Source: Algoriphagus resistens (GTDB taxonomy: Bacteria > Bacteroidota > Bacteroidia > Cytophagales > Cyclobacteriaceae). From it: a stretch of 64,000 nucleotides of DNA. A program made the position numbers and the translations under genes. Of this stretch, positions 9,307 through 18,704 are shown in pieces (position 1 is the stretch's first letter; every line of letters starts with the position of its first letter). The stretch is from positions 1-64,000 of the forward strand of contig NZ_LMXN01000002.1 in NCBI RefSeq assembly GCF_001442615.1. The letters run 5' to 3'. The notes under the pieces were generated by a model. The model ran no database searches, was not told the DNA's origin, and saw only the letters and a list, made by a program, of their open reading frames with translations.

Positions 9307-9935
9307 AAACAACTCTGGTTTTGGTAGTTCTAAGTATGGAAATGGCGTTGCTGTTTCTTGGTGGTTTGAATGGTCAGGCGCAGACCATGGGTGAATGGCT
9401 GAAGCCCAAAAAGACCCAGATCGAATACCTGGTCAAACATGTGGTGTTGTTAAGAACATTTAGGGCTTCTGTAAAAGAATCCGGAAATATCCTGGGTGCT
9501 GGATTAGACCTGATCGGTGAATCCAAAGATGGAGAATACAGCAGGCATACGCAGTTTTTTGACAAGCTTAAGGTACCGGGACCTTTGACCCGTGATGTCT
9601 TGCTCGAAATGGAGAAGCAAGGCTTGCATCCTACGGAGTTGAAGCAGGTTTTGATGGAATCCCGACGCTATTGGAGGACTAAGACCAAATGGGATCATCC
9701 TAGACTTTTTCAATGGTCTGACCGTGTGCTTGAAGGAATGATTCAACGGGCGGATGAGCAGCAGGTTTATTTTGAACTATTGACTTCAAAGCAGGGACTA
9801 CAGATGGAGGATTATGAGCGGGCAGTATCGGTATTGGATATAATGGACCAACTGATCCAGCTCAAAAAGGACCTGTTGTTGGTCCATGAAAAGGGGCATA
9901 GATACCTGCAGTACTATACGTTGAACTTAAACTGA
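9303..9935 (+). CDS. Exported helical tra-operon protein
   Basis: The 210-residue protein has a signal-like N-terminus (about residues 4-27, ending GQAQ) and a helical charged body. I do not recognise the family with certainty. It sits between two similar exported helical proteins, overlapping the one before and ending one base before the next start, so it is clearly part of the transfer operon and probably acts in the periplasm. Confidence 0.7.
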   Translation: MKTTLVLVVLSMEMALLFLGGLNGQAQTMGEWLKPKKTQIEYLVKHVVLLRTFRASVKESGNILGAGLDLIGESKDGEYSRHTQFFDKLKVPGPLTRDVLLEMEKQGLHPTELKQVLMESRRYWRTKTKWDHPRLFQWSDRVLEGMIQRADEQQVYFELLTSKQGLQMEDYERAVSVLDIMDQLIQLKKDLLLVHEKGHRYLQYYTLNLN

Positions 9936-9936
9936 T

Positions 9937-10608
9937 ATGAAAATGAAGGAAAGGGTAGTGAGGTATATGAAAAGGCAAGCATGGATGTTATTGGCGGTTT
10001 TTCTGTCTATGGGTCTCGGCTTAAAACCTGCAGTTGCGCAGGATCAGGAAATCCAGCAGCTGTTGCTCAATGTGGAAAAGCTCAATCAGCTGAAGAAATT
10101 GCTGGTCCAGATGAAGGAAAAATATGACATTATCCAGCAGGGATATATGCGGGTGAAATCCGTCACTGAAGGGAATTTTCAGCTGCATGACTTGTTTCTG
10201 GACAGGTTGTACAAGGTCAGTCCAAAGGTGAAGACCTATTACCGGGTAGGGGAAACGATCCAGCTGCAGATCCAGCTGTTGAATTATACCCGGAATATCC
10301 TAAAGGATATAAAGCTTGATTCCGGGAGTAGCCTGGATGACATAAATTACCTGACTGGGGTGTTTTCTTCCCTCAATGCCAAGAGCATGAGGAATTTAGA
10401 AGAACTACTGCTCCTAATTACAGACAACAAGTTCCAGATGGATGACGGGGAAAGGATCAGGGCAATAGACAGGATTTACCTGGACCTGCGAAAAGTGGTC
10501 CTGAATGGCCAACGGGTCACTGGGGAGTTTAGGCAGTTGTTCCGGATCAGGTCCAAGGCAAGGGCTGAGCAATCCACCCTTAAAAGTATTCTCGGCGATG
10601 GGAGGTAA
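9937..10608 (+). CDS. TerB-like exported tra-operon protein
   Basis: This 223-residue protein has a signal peptide ending near residue 35 (VAQDQEIQQL) and a helical body containing EGNFQLHDLFLDRLYKVSP, as in the conserved Bacteroidota transfer protein usually labelled TerB family tellurite resistance. Despite that label, its constant place before traJ argues for a role in conjugation. It is the third exported helical protein in a row. Confidence 0.75.
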   Translation: MKMKERVVRYMKRQAWMLLAVFLSMGLGLKPAVAQDQEIQQLLLNVEKLNQLKKLLVQMKEKYDIIQQGYMRVKSVTEGNFQLHDLFLDRLYKVSPKVKTYYRVGETIQLQIQLLNYTRNILKDIKLDSGSSLDDINYLTGVFSSLNAKSMRNLEELLLLITDNKFQMDDGERIRAIDRIYLDLRKVVLNGQRVTGEFRQLFRIRSKARAEQSTLKSILGDGR

Positions 10609-10624
10609 GGGGAAGGAATGCCGG

Positions 10625-11683
10625 ATGGATAAACGGGCGGTGCTATTCCTGGGATCTTTTCTATTTTTCCTGGTGCCATTGACCGGCATGGCACAGGGGC
10701 TGGCTGAGTCGATGGCAGATTTTCAGGCTACCCTGTCTGATGTGGGATCTTCCTTGGGTGAAGGAACCGCCCATCTTCAGGGAGCGGCACGCACAATAGC
10801 AGGAATCGGAGCAGTCTTTTACATCGGTAACAAGGTCTGGAAACATATTGCCCAGGCAGAGCCTGTGGACTTTTATCCGCTATTCAGGCCTTTTGTACTG
10901 GCTATTTTGATCCTGAATTTCCATTGGGTTACTGGATTCATTGAAGCGCTGATGACCCCGGTGATCTATGCGACTGTCAGTATGCAGGAGGATGCTAACA
11001 GGGGGATTGAACGGCTGGTTGCTGCCAAGCAGGAAGCTTTGGAAAACGGCAGGTATTACGAAATGTATGTGGGGGAGGAAGGCCAGGGGGACAGGGAACT
11101 CTGGTACGAGTATTCCAATCCGGAAGCAGGAGAGGAGGGCTGGATGGAAAGTGTCGGAAACGGGATCCAGTTTGCATTGGAAAAAGCATCTTTTCATATG
11201 CAGATGAACATCAAATCCTGGATGAGCGAAGTCCTTCAGGTCTTGTATCAGGCGGCAGCCCTGGCCATCAACACCATCCGGGTATTTTATCTGGTGGTCT
11301 TGTCCATCATGGGTCCGATCAGTTTTGGACTGGCGGTCTTTGACGGGTACCACCACACACTGACCCAATGGATAGCACGCTACATCAATGTATTTCTCTG
11401 GTTGCCGGTAGCCAACGTTTTCGGATTTATTATCAATAAAATCCAAGAAGGCCTGCTGGAAGTGGATCTGGCCCAGATTGAGAACTCAGGAAAGACTTTC
11501 TTCTCATCCACAGATACAGCATATCTCATCTTTATGGTCATTGCCATACTGGGCTATATGACTGTGCCATCGGTTTCCAATTACATCATCTACGCCGGAG
11601 GAAAGGATTCGCTGCTTCACAAAACAAGTAATCTATTAAGTCATGGTCCCGGGATGGCCTCACACCTTTTAAAAGGAAAGTAA
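10625..11683 (+). CDS. traJ: Conjugative transposon protein TraJ
   Basis: With the start at 10625 the product is 352 residues and begins with a signal-like hydrophobic segment (VLFLGSFLFFLVPLTGMAQG). The frame is open upstream to 10505 but that overlaps the previous gene and lacks the export signal. Several membrane helices follow (about residues 65-115 and 215-330), matching TraJ, a VirB6-like polytopic channel component. It overlaps traK by one base. Confidence 0.88.
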   Translation: MDKRAVLFLGSFLFFLVPLTGMAQGLAESMADFQATLSDVGSSLGEGTAHLQGAARTIAGIGAVFYIGNKVWKHIAQAEPVDFYPLFRPFVLAILILNFHWVTGFIEALMTPVIYATVSMQEDANRGIERLVAAKQEALENGRYYEMYVGEEGQGDRELWYEYSNPEAGEEGWMESVGNGIQFALEKASFHMQMNIKSWMSEVLQVLYQAAALAINTIRVFYLVVLSIMGPISFGLAVFDGYHHTLTQWIARYINVFLWLPVANVFGFIINKIQEGLLEVDLAQIENSGKTFFSSTDTAYLIFMVIAILGYMTVPSVSNYIIYAGGKDSLLHKTSNLLSHGPGMASHLLKGK

Positions 11684-12300
11684 TGATCAAACAACTTACA
11701 CAATTGGATACCGCTTTTCAGCTGGTAAAATGGTGGAGTCTTGGGATAGTCTCTGCCTGTATGATTTCAATGATCGGCATGTTTGTGTATTCCTATAGGG
11801 CGGTCAGTCAGTCCAAACAGGAAATTTACCTGCTCAGTGATAACCAGGTGCTGAAAGCTGCTGCCAATCCCCGGGAATCTCTGGCGGAAGTGGAAACCCG
11901 TGCCCATATCAGGCAGGTGCACCAGTTGTTGTTTATGTTTTCGCCGGATGAGAAACTGATCAACGGCCAATTGGAGGAGGCCTTTTATTTAGGGGACAGG
12001 TCGTTGAAATTTCATGTGGACAATTTAAGGGAATCGGGCTATTACAAACAGGTACTGGCGGCCACTATCAGCCAGCGGCTTTTGGTGGACAGTATTTCTG
12101 TTGATGTTACCAAGGAGAATTTTCCTTTTCGGTTTTACGGAAAACAGGAAATTATCCGCTCCTCTTCCAGGGTGCTCCGCTCTCTGATCACTATGGGAAA
12201 TCTTCGGGCTGTCCAGCGCTCTGCACATAATCCGCACGGTTTCCTGGTCGAGAACTGGGAGATTATTGAGAATAAGGATCTTGACCAGTTTGCCAGATGA
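11683..12300 (+). CDS. traK: Conjugative transposon protein TraK
   Basis: At 205 residues, with one membrane segment at about residues 18-40 and a periplasmic domain, this matches TraK, the VirB8-like bitopic protein of Bacteroidota mating systems. Its ATG overlaps the traJ stop (TAATG), a sign of translational coupling. It overlaps the next gene by four bases. Confidence 0.88.
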   Translation: MIKQLTQLDTAFQLVKWWSLGIVSACMISMIGMFVYSYRAVSQSKQEIYLLSDNQVLKAAANPRESLAEVETRAHIRQVHQLLFMFSPDEKLINGQLEEAFYLGDRSLKFHVDNLRESGYYKQVLAATISQRLLVDSISVDVTKENFPFRFYGKQEIIRSSSRVLRSLITMGNLRAVQRSAHNPHGFLVENWEIIENKDLDQFAR

Positions 12301-12701
12301 GCCGTTCGGGTTTTATATCGGGATGGGTTTTAAAGGAGCCGACAAATTCTGGGAATATCTCAAGGGAAGGGTTGGAAAAATCTGAATTGATAGCCGGGAA
12401 AATAGCCCTTTTGATCGGCCGGTTTCAGGTCTTGCTATGTGAGGGAGCATCTGCGGCAGACAGGTTATTGAACAGAAGTCAGCGGATTATCGTGTATGGA
12501 TCCCTGCTTTTACTGATGGCTGTAGTTTCAGTATTCCCACTGATCACCTTGGTATCAAAAAACCAAGCCTATACCAATTATAGGTTGCCTAGGTCAATTG
12601 CTGTTCCTCCTACGATGGGGAGCGGGGCCATGATTGCCCCGGATACTCTGATACATTCATTTACACTAAAACCATATACCTATGCAAACAAACCCTATTG
12701 A
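12297..12701 (+). CDS. TraL-position small membrane protein
   Basis: A 134-residue protein with one membrane segment (about residues 66-88, RIIVYGSLLLLMAVVSVFPL) stands between traK and traM, the place TraL holds in CTnDOT. The sequence alone does not let me confirm TraL. It overlaps traK by four bases and traM by twenty, so it is tightly coupled. Confidence 0.68.
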   Translation: MSRSGFISGWVLKEPTNSGNISREGLEKSELIAGKIALLIGRFQVLLCEGASAADRLLNRSQRIIVYGSLLLLMAVVSVFPLITLVSKNQAYTNYRLPRSIAVPPTMGSGAMIAPDTLIHSFTLKPYTYANKPY

Positions 12702-14019
12702 TCCACATGATGCACAGCTACACAGAAAGGGAATCTTTTATCTGATCCTGCCGCTAATTGTGTTACCTGTTTTGTTTGGCCTAAGCTGGATTTTGCTCCC
12801 GGTACAGGCTGAAACTTTTGATGCCAACCGTGGCCTCAATACAGCATTGCCTGCCCCCCAGATCAAACAGGAAAAGGCAACCAAGGCTGCCGCCTATGCT
12901 TTGATGGAGCAGGAAAAAAAACAGGTGCCAAAGGCCGATTTAGAATTACCTGCACTTTATTCTTCTCTGGGTTCTGAAGCAGAGCTTCCCGAAAAGCCAA
13001 TTGAACTGGCCATTCCGGAAAAATTTCTTGAAAAGGAGAGCAGGCCTGGTTCCAGTGGGGATCCAGTCCTACATGAACAGGAACGGTTGATCCATCAACG
13101 TATTGAAGAAATAGATAAACTGATTTCTGAAGAATCGGATATGAAGCTGTTGAATAAGGGTCAATCCAAGGGATTAGGGTATGGTTCAAATCCCCGGGCA
13201 GATATCTTGTCTAAACCAGAAGTGCCGGAAATCAGCGCTGAACTTCTGGAAATGCAAGAGCTGATGGCTGGACTGGAATCTGCATCCAATCAGCCTGATG
13301 TACAGTTGAAGCAGCTTTCTGAAATTATGGATAAGCTGCTCGAATTACAAAATCCCGAATTGGCAGAATCCAGGAAAAATGAACAACCCATAGTCCTGAA
13401 AGAACGAGCCTTCCCCGCATTAAAGAAAGGACAGTTGGATTCGTCCAGTTCCTTTGTGGCGGATGAAAGTTTAGGGAGATTTCCTGTTGAAATCCAGAAC
13501 GGATTTTATGGGTTGTCAGATGAGCTTCCGGGAGAACATCCAGGGGGGATAGAAAAGTCCACGTTTTCGGCCATTGTTCCCAGGACCCAGGAAATTTATC
13601 CGGGGGATGCCCTGGAGATCAAATTGGAGGAGTCACTTTGGGTCAATGGAAAGGAGATTCCTGCCGGGACTTCCTTATTCGGAAAAACCAGTCTTTCTTC
13701 AAACAGGTTACTGGTTGGTGTTTCCGGGTTGGTACTGGACAGCGAACTTATTGCTTTGGATCTGACAGTTTACAGTCTGGATGCGATGGCAGGATTGCCA
13801 GTCAATGCCAAGTCAGCAGGCGGAAAGGCATTGGAAGGAAGCCAAAATGAACTTCAGTCAATCGGAATGATGGGAATGGGGATGGACTGGCAGGCCCAGG
13901 TAGCCAATTCAGGCATTCAGGCCACAAAAGGGCTGTTGAAATCGGGTTCTAAGGCTAAGCAGATTACCGTAAAAGCCGGACACCCACTTTTTTTGATCAA
14001 TTCAACCCAAACCCGTTAA
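12682..14019 (+). CDS. traM: Conjugative transposon protein TraM
   Basis: The 445-residue protein has a cytoplasmic N-terminus, one membrane helix at about residues 18-37, a long acidic and low-complexity linker, and a C-terminal beta-rich domain starting near residue 290 (FSAIVPRTQEIYPGDALEIK). This is the VirB10-like architecture of TraM, which spans the periplasm and links inner and outer membranes. It lies directly before traN as expected. Confidence 0.87.
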   Translation: MQTNPIDPHDAQLHRKGIFYLILPLIVLPVLFGLSWILLPVQAETFDANRGLNTALPAPQIKQEKATKAAAYALMEQEKKQVPKADLELPALYSSLGSEAELPEKPIELAIPEKFLEKESRPGSSGDPVLHEQERLIHQRIEEIDKLISEESDMKLLNKGQSKGLGYGSNPRADILSKPEVPEISAELLEMQELMAGLESASNQPDVQLKQLSEIMDKLLELQNPELAESRKNEQPIVLKERAFPALKKGQLDSSSSFVADESLGRFPVEIQNGFYGLSDELPGEHPGGIEKSTFSAIVPRTQEIYPGDALEIKLEESLWVNGKEIPAGTSLFGKTSLSSNRLLVGVSGLVLDSELIALDLTVYSLDAMAGLPVNAKSAGGKALEGSQNELQSIGMMGMGMDWQAQVANSGIQATKGLLKSGSKAKQITVKAGHPLFLINSTQTR

Positions 14020-14021
14020 GT

Positions 14022-14852
14022 ATGAAATATATGCTGTTGATACTGGGAATGCTGTTGGGTTATGGCCTATCAGCTCAGCAATTGATCGAGGTCGGGTGGG
14101 ACAAGACAACGTACCTTATGTTTGATTCGGAAATTGAATCGGTGGACCGGGGTTCCAGGTTTTTATTGAGCCAGCGGGATGAAGCCGGACTGAATCTGTT
14201 GAAACTCAAAGCAGGGAGCAGGGATTTGGGAATGACCAACCTGCATGTGCTTACCGCAGACGGAACATTGTATGACTTTACTGTAACCTATGCCGACTCT
14301 CCGGCTGTGCTGACTGTGGATCTGAGAAAGCCGGATCAAATGAACGGCAGACAGGTACTGATGAAATCCAGCTATTCCAAAGAGGATTTTGAAGAAATCC
14401 ATGCAAAACTTGGCTCGACCAAGACAATTGCCAGAAGCATTGCCTATCAAATGGACCTGTTGCTAAATGGGATCTATTTTGAGGAAGGGCTGCTGTTTTT
14501 CGAGTTCAGCGTTGCAAATAACACTGTAATCCCTTTTGAGCAGTCCAGAGTAGAAATTAAAGTCAGGGACAAAAAAGGAGGTAAGCGCTCAAGTAACAGA
14601 GCTGTTTCCCTCACCCCGGTGTACAATTCCTTTGACAAAGAAACAGTAGTTACCATAGACCAACCCCAGTCGCTGCTGCTGGTGTTTGACGTATTCACCA
14701 TCGCTGAAAAAAAGAAGCTGGAATTCAGCTTCTATGAAGAGCACGGTGACCGCCAGCTTCATCTGGCTATTTCAGGCAAGAAACTGCTGCGAGCAGATTC
14801 CTTGCTTATTTCTAACCTAAACCAAACGACCGATGGATCAGGAGAATTTTGA
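14022..14852 (+). CDS. traN: Conjugative transposon protein TraN (DUF4138)
   Basis: At 276 residues with a signal peptide (MKYMLLILGMLLGYGLSAQQ) and a beta-rich body, this matches TraN/DUF4138, the VirB9-like outer membrane complex subunit. The segment QLIEVGWDKTTYLMFDSEIE after the signal is typical of the family. It starts two bases after traM and overlaps the next gene by twenty bases. Confidence 0.88.
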   Translation: MKYMLLILGMLLGYGLSAQQLIEVGWDKTTYLMFDSEIESVDRGSRFLLSQRDEAGLNLLKLKAGSRDLGMTNLHVLTADGTLYDFTVTYADSPAVLTVDLRKPDQMNGRQVLMKSSYSKEDFEEIHAKLGSTKTIARSIAYQMDLLLNGIYFEEGLLFFEFSVANNTVIPFEQSRVEIKVRDKKGGKRSSNRAVSLTPVYNSFDKETVVTIDQPQSLLLVFDVFTIAEKKKLEFSFYEEHGDRQLHLAISGKKLLRADSLLISNLNQTTDGSGEF

Positions 14853-15711
14853 ATACCTAAAAGACAAACTTAAATACTCGGGATTTGAGGACAAGCTGAA
14901 TACTGCATTGGAGAATCAGATTAAGTCTGGAGCTGTCAAATTTACTTTGCCGTTTCAGATGGAAATCGAAGACAAAAAGGTGGATTATAACCTGCACTTC
15001 AAAAAGTCAGAGGTCAGTGAGCGTTATTTCTATAACAAAATGGATGTGTCGGTGCAGAACAGTAATCCTGAAATAGAAGGCAAAAGCCATAGTTTCTACC
15101 AAAACCAGGGAGTCACTGCAAAGGAGGCTTTTAACCTTTTGGAAGGAAGAGCCGTGAATAAAACTATGCAGAATACTGACAAGGAGCAGTATAAGGCTTG
15201 GCTACAGTTGGATCTTTCCCAAAAGGGAAATAACGGGAATTTTAAGGTCAACCAGTACCATGAGAAATATGGTTTTGATCTGGAAGCCAAATTAAGGGAG
15301 TTTCCCATCAAGGAGCTTGGTGATCAGACCAAGACCGAATGGATGATGAAGTCTCTACGAAAAGGAAATCAGTATCCTATCACCATGGAGAAAAATGGAA
15401 TGGATGAGATCATGTTCATTGAAGCCAGTCCAAAATTCAAATCCATCAATGTGTTTGATGTATCGTTTTCTTCGGTGAAAGCTGAGGACTTAAAGCTGGA
15501 TAATGGAAAGGATAAGTCAGTGGGGCAGGAGCCTATAGTGGAGGAATTGGGTAAAAAAAAAGTAATGAAGGAAGGAGTGTCAGCGAAGACAACTGAAAAG
15601 AAAGAGAGCGCAGTTCAGGAGGTAAGCAAAAAGACGAAAGTCCCAACTGTCGCTGGTGGGGTTCCCCAGACTGCAAAGGTACCCAGAACCGGAAAGGGCA
15701 AGAGGATTTAA
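14833..15711 (+). CDS. Last gene of tra operon, unknown
   Basis: The 292-residue soluble, charged protein has no signal peptide. Its first 220 residues resemble the DUF3945/DUF4099-type proteins common in Bacteroidota mobile elements (for example the YHEKYGFDLEAKLREFPIKE region), and the tail from about 240 is lysine-rich and disordered. It overlaps traN by twenty bases and is followed by a terminator, so it closes the operon. Function unknown. Confidence 0.7.
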   Translation: MDQENFEYLKDKLKYSGFEDKLNTALENQIKSGAVKFTLPFQMEIEDKKVDYNLHFKKSEVSERYFYNKMDVSVQNSNPEIEGKSHSFYQNQGVTAKEAFNLLEGRAVNKTMQNTDKEQYKAWLQLDLSQKGNNGNFKVNQYHEKYGFDLEAKLREFPIKELGDQTKTEWMMKSLRKGNQYPITMEKNGMDEIMFIEASPKFKSINVFDVSFSSVKAEDLKLDNGKDKSVGQEPIVEELGKKKVMKEGVSAKTTEKKESAVQEVSKKTKVPTVAGGVPQTAKVPRTGKGKRI

Positions 15712-15744
15712 GAATACTGAATTTATTAATCGCGTTTTTTGGAA

Positions 15745-15773
15745 AAGGCCCGGCTTGTTAGTCGGGCTTTTTT
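15745..15773 (+). terminator. Terminator of the tra operon
   Basis: A GC-rich stem (GCCCGGC with GTCGGGC), a six-base loop and six T residues follow about 35 bases after the last tra gene. A group II intron starts five bases downstream. Confidence 0.85.
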
Positions 15774-15777
15774 GTAG

Positions 15778-16361
15778 GTGCGCCCAGCATGGGCAATAGC
15801 TATAGGGTGCAAGCCCCGAACACGCCTTGGCAGTTGGAAGTGTTAGCTTAAGGCAAGGGTGTCCATCGTGAGGTGGAATCTGAAGGAAGCCAGCGGCAAA
15901 TTCTCGGCCTGAGGTACAGAAACTACATATTAGGCCAAAGTTGTCTGGATGAGGTTGCCTAACAAACCAAAGTCCTATACTGCTCGGAGACAACATGGTA
16001 GATGTAGCGGGTATATGAGAAGAAAGTTATTGTTCTTACCTGGGGAGTTCTCATGGACGTGTGTCGGATTTCTTTTCTGGCATACGGTGTAAAGCTAGCC
16101 ATGAGAAGTCAGCAGAGGGCAAAGTACCGGATCACGAGTTGGTTTGGGAAGGCTCGAACCTTGCAGTTAGGCAGTAAATGAATGTTACCGAAAGAAGAGG
16201 ATCAGATGCTCGGCAACGAGGCTCCTTATCAAAAGAATAGGACGGAATCCGAAGGATAGATAAGAGTGATTCCTTAGGAGGATACCTGAAAACAACGCCA
16301 AACACTCCCGTTGCAAAAGCAAGGAACCGCCGTATACCGAACGGTACGTACGGTGGTGTGG
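15778..16361 (+). mobile_element. Group II intron lacking its reverse transcriptase
   Basis: The 5' end reads GTGCGCCCAGCATGGGC, the typical start of a bacterial group II intron. Conserved stretches follow, including the GAGAAGTCAGCAGAGG block near 16103 that normally precedes the intron-encoded protein. At 16323-16361 lies a domain V-like hairpin (ACCGCCGTA paired with TACGGTGGT around a GAAC loop). No reading frame for a reverse transcriptase/maturase lies between them, so the protein is deleted. No domain VI or canonical 3' boundary is obvious after domain V. It is therefore a degenerate or trans-dependent intron, placed directly after a terminator. The intron class cannot be fixed by eye. 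Confidence 0.8.
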
Positions 16362-16761
16362 ATATCCGCTAATTGATCATTCGATTTTGATAGATGAAGG
16401 ATGCGATCCACTAGAGAGCAAGCCAACAAGAAGCGGGCACTGCAGTTTCCGCCTCCTTTCCGCGCAATAATGATGATTGTTTTAGTTTTAGGCGCCTCAA
16501 ATTATGTCTACCAAAATTTAATTCATAACAGTTAGGCTTTATAGACGCGCTATAAAGCCTACTGCTGAAAATTATCATGTATTTGCTTTATTTAATAAAC
16601 TATTAGATAAATGTATTTTATGATTATTTAATTGTAACTTAATTATTATTATTAATTTATCTATTTTATGTTTTAAATAGGACTTAAATTTTAAAAATTT
16701 ATTCTTTTGACTAACTTGGCTCGCAATTCAATCCGTGAATTAAGAACTCCAGAGGAGCCCT
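16362..16761. other. AT-rich gap after intron
   Basis: No gene is visible. The stretch holds the hairpin at 16533-16561 and a very AT-rich segment (about 16570-16700) that probably carries the promoter of the PKD protein gene downstream. Confidence 0.5.
16533..16561. repeat. Perfect 12-bp-arm hairpin
   Basis: Arms TAGGCTTTATAG and its complement flank a five-base loop ACGCG. Allowing one bulge, three more pairs (CAG/CTG) extend the stem. No T-run follows, so it is not a standard terminator. Confidence 0.6.
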
Positions 16762-18336
16762 ATGAAATCTGTATTTAAGGCAAAGTGGTTTTTTTCAATT
16801 GCCATTTTCTTATTGACAATGGGTAAACCGCTTTGGCTTTTTGCACAATGTTCCCAAAATAATTTTACTGTATCCGGCTTTGAACTTCGCGATGAGAACG
16901 GAAATCCTTTTTCAGTGACAGACGATTATGAACTTGGTGATCCGGTAAATGGTGAATTATGGATTAAGCTGGGAGGATCCTCTACCAACGGCTATAATCT
17001 CAGTTTTTTCTTTGATGTGTATGTTGATGGAGTCTTGTCCCAGGCAGATCAGTCCGAGTGCCTTTTTTCAGGGACCCAGGCTATACAGAATACCTGGATC
17101 AAGGTGCGTGATTTTACATGGAATTGGGGTGATGTCATAGATATCAGGAATATCTTCATTCATTGGGAAACAGGTACTGCAAAACCCGATACTACCTGTG
17201 CCGTTAGCAGCAAAACCAACATTAATTCCCAATGTTATAGCAATCCCCAGGGATTCACGGCGGCAGTACCCTTGTTTCCAAAATTTGATTTTCAGAGCAG
17301 CGGGATGTGCAGTACCAACATCCAGTTCTTTAGCGAGACAATCGGAGGGACGCCACCCTACAATTACACCTATTCCTGGGATTTTAATGGGGACGGGATC
17401 TTTGATTCCACTTTTGAAAATCCCATATACGAATTCCCGGGCTCAGGCACTTATCCTATTAGTCTCACTGTAGATGATGGGACTTCGGTCACCACGGTTG
17501 TGAAGGATATCTACATTGATCCCAATTTCGGTATACAGGTGGACATCTTTCCGACTAAGAAAGATGAGGAATCAGGAATTATCTATGTACAAAGTGTCAC
17601 CGGAGGAACCGAACCCTATTCATTTTATTGGACCGGACCAAATGGGTTTACCAGCACTTCAAGGGATATTTTCGACCTTGGTGATGGATTCTATACCCTT
17701 ACCGTTACTGATGCAAACGGTTGTACCCAACAGGTAAATTATGAACTGGAAATAGCTACCGTACTTAGCTCTTTTTGGAAATCTGTACACCTTTCCGGGG
17801 ACAGGTCGGTAGTCAATGTCAGTTGGGAGGTTACCGATAAAGAAGGGGATTTTTATTTTGAAATCGAACGAAGCTCGCGGGATATCTCAAATTTTATCAG
17901 TATTGGATCCGTTCAGGGAGTAAAATTCGGAAGTGATGCAGCGGTTTATTCATTTACAGATCATTCCATGCCTTCACTTGAAAACACATTTTACTACCGT
18001 ATTGTGAAGAAATCGAGTTCAGAAGTTGATTACAGCTCAGTAAAAATGTTTAAAAATGAAGTTTCTGAGCCTGATAAACAGTGGATCGTTTATCCTAACC
18101 CTTCCTTTGGAGAAGAAGTGCATCTTAGGTATTTGGGAATAGTGAAATCTCCACATAGGCCTTTAACCATTGATGTCTTTAATTCAGGGAACTACTTTCA
18201 ATCTGTAACGCTCCTGAATCCATTGCCAGGAGCAATTAATCTGAAGGAAGTTTTTCAGGGTCTGCCAAAAGGCCACCTGACTTTGAGGTTAATATTGGAT
18301 AACCGGGTACATAGTATTCATCTGATACATTACTGA
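16762..18336 (+). CDS. Secreted PKD-domain protein, type IX-like C-terminus
   Basis: The 524-residue protein has a signal peptide (about residues 1-29, ending LFAQC). A PKD domain lies near residues 190-250, with the YSWDFNGDGIFDST and FPGSGTYPISLTVDDG motifs. A SprB-like repeat follows near 265-325 (VTGGTEPYSFYWTGPNG). The C-terminus has a type A sorting-like block beginning WIVYPNPSFGEEVHLRY. This indicates export through the type IX system and surface attachment, perhaps as an adhesin. The final strand motif is weaker than usual for type A signals. Confidence 0.8.
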   Translation: MKSVFKAKWFFSIAIFLLTMGKPLWLFAQCSQNNFTVSGFELRDENGNPFSVTDDYELGDPVNGELWIKLGGSSTNGYNLSFFFDVYVDGVLSQADQSECLFSGTQAIQNTWIKVRDFTWNWGDVIDIRNIFIHWETGTAKPDTTCAVSSKTNINSQCYSNPQGFTAAVPLFPKFDFQSSGMCSTNIQFFSETIGGTPPYNYTYSWDFNGDGIFDSTFENPIYEFPGSGTYPISLTVDDGTSVTTVVKDIYIDPNFGIQVDIFPTKKDEESGIIYVQSVTGGTEPYSFYWTGPNGFTSTSRDIFDLGDGFYTLTVTDANGCTQQVNYELEIATVLSSFWKSVHLSGDRSVVNVSWEVTDKEGDFYFEIERSSRDISNFISIGSVQGVKFGSDAAVYSFTDHSMPSLENTFYYRIVKKSSSEVDYSSVKMFKNEVSEPDKQWIVYPNPSFGEEVHLRYLGIVKSPHRPLTIDVFNSGNYFQSVTLLNPLPGAINLKEVFQGLPKGHLTLRLILDNRVHSIHLIHY

Positions 18337-18704
18337 CTGTAATCCCAACGGCATTATGCCTGGAAAAATCATCATGGGAAAAAATCCCGTCCGGTTTCAA
18401 GTAGTTCCTATTCAATCAATCGGATAGGATGCCCCACTGGGTCTTCCAAAAGATGATATCCAGGAACGACTGTAAACACTGTCCAGGTATCTGACCCGCC
18501 GACATGGGGTAGTATGTCATAGTGAGTGAATGGCATAATGAATCAAATGGCTATCAGTTGGTTCGGTTTTGGATCTTACAGCTCCAGGGATTACGGCTGG
18601 GAGGAATCACAAATCTGCATAAAAAGATAGCTCTATGTATCAACTGGGAAACTGAATAAAGTAATCCTTAAAATAAGTGACAGAACAAAGGCTTATATAA
18701 AAAA
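18337..18704. other. Gap without recognisable gene
   Basis: This 368-base stretch shows no sustained reading frame and no clear hairpin. Its base composition is similar to coding DNA, so it may hold degraded sequence, but I could not match it to any family. Confidence 0.4.

Noticed and set aside
16533..16561. Rho-independent terminator
   Set aside because: The stem is strong but no T-run follows on either strand.
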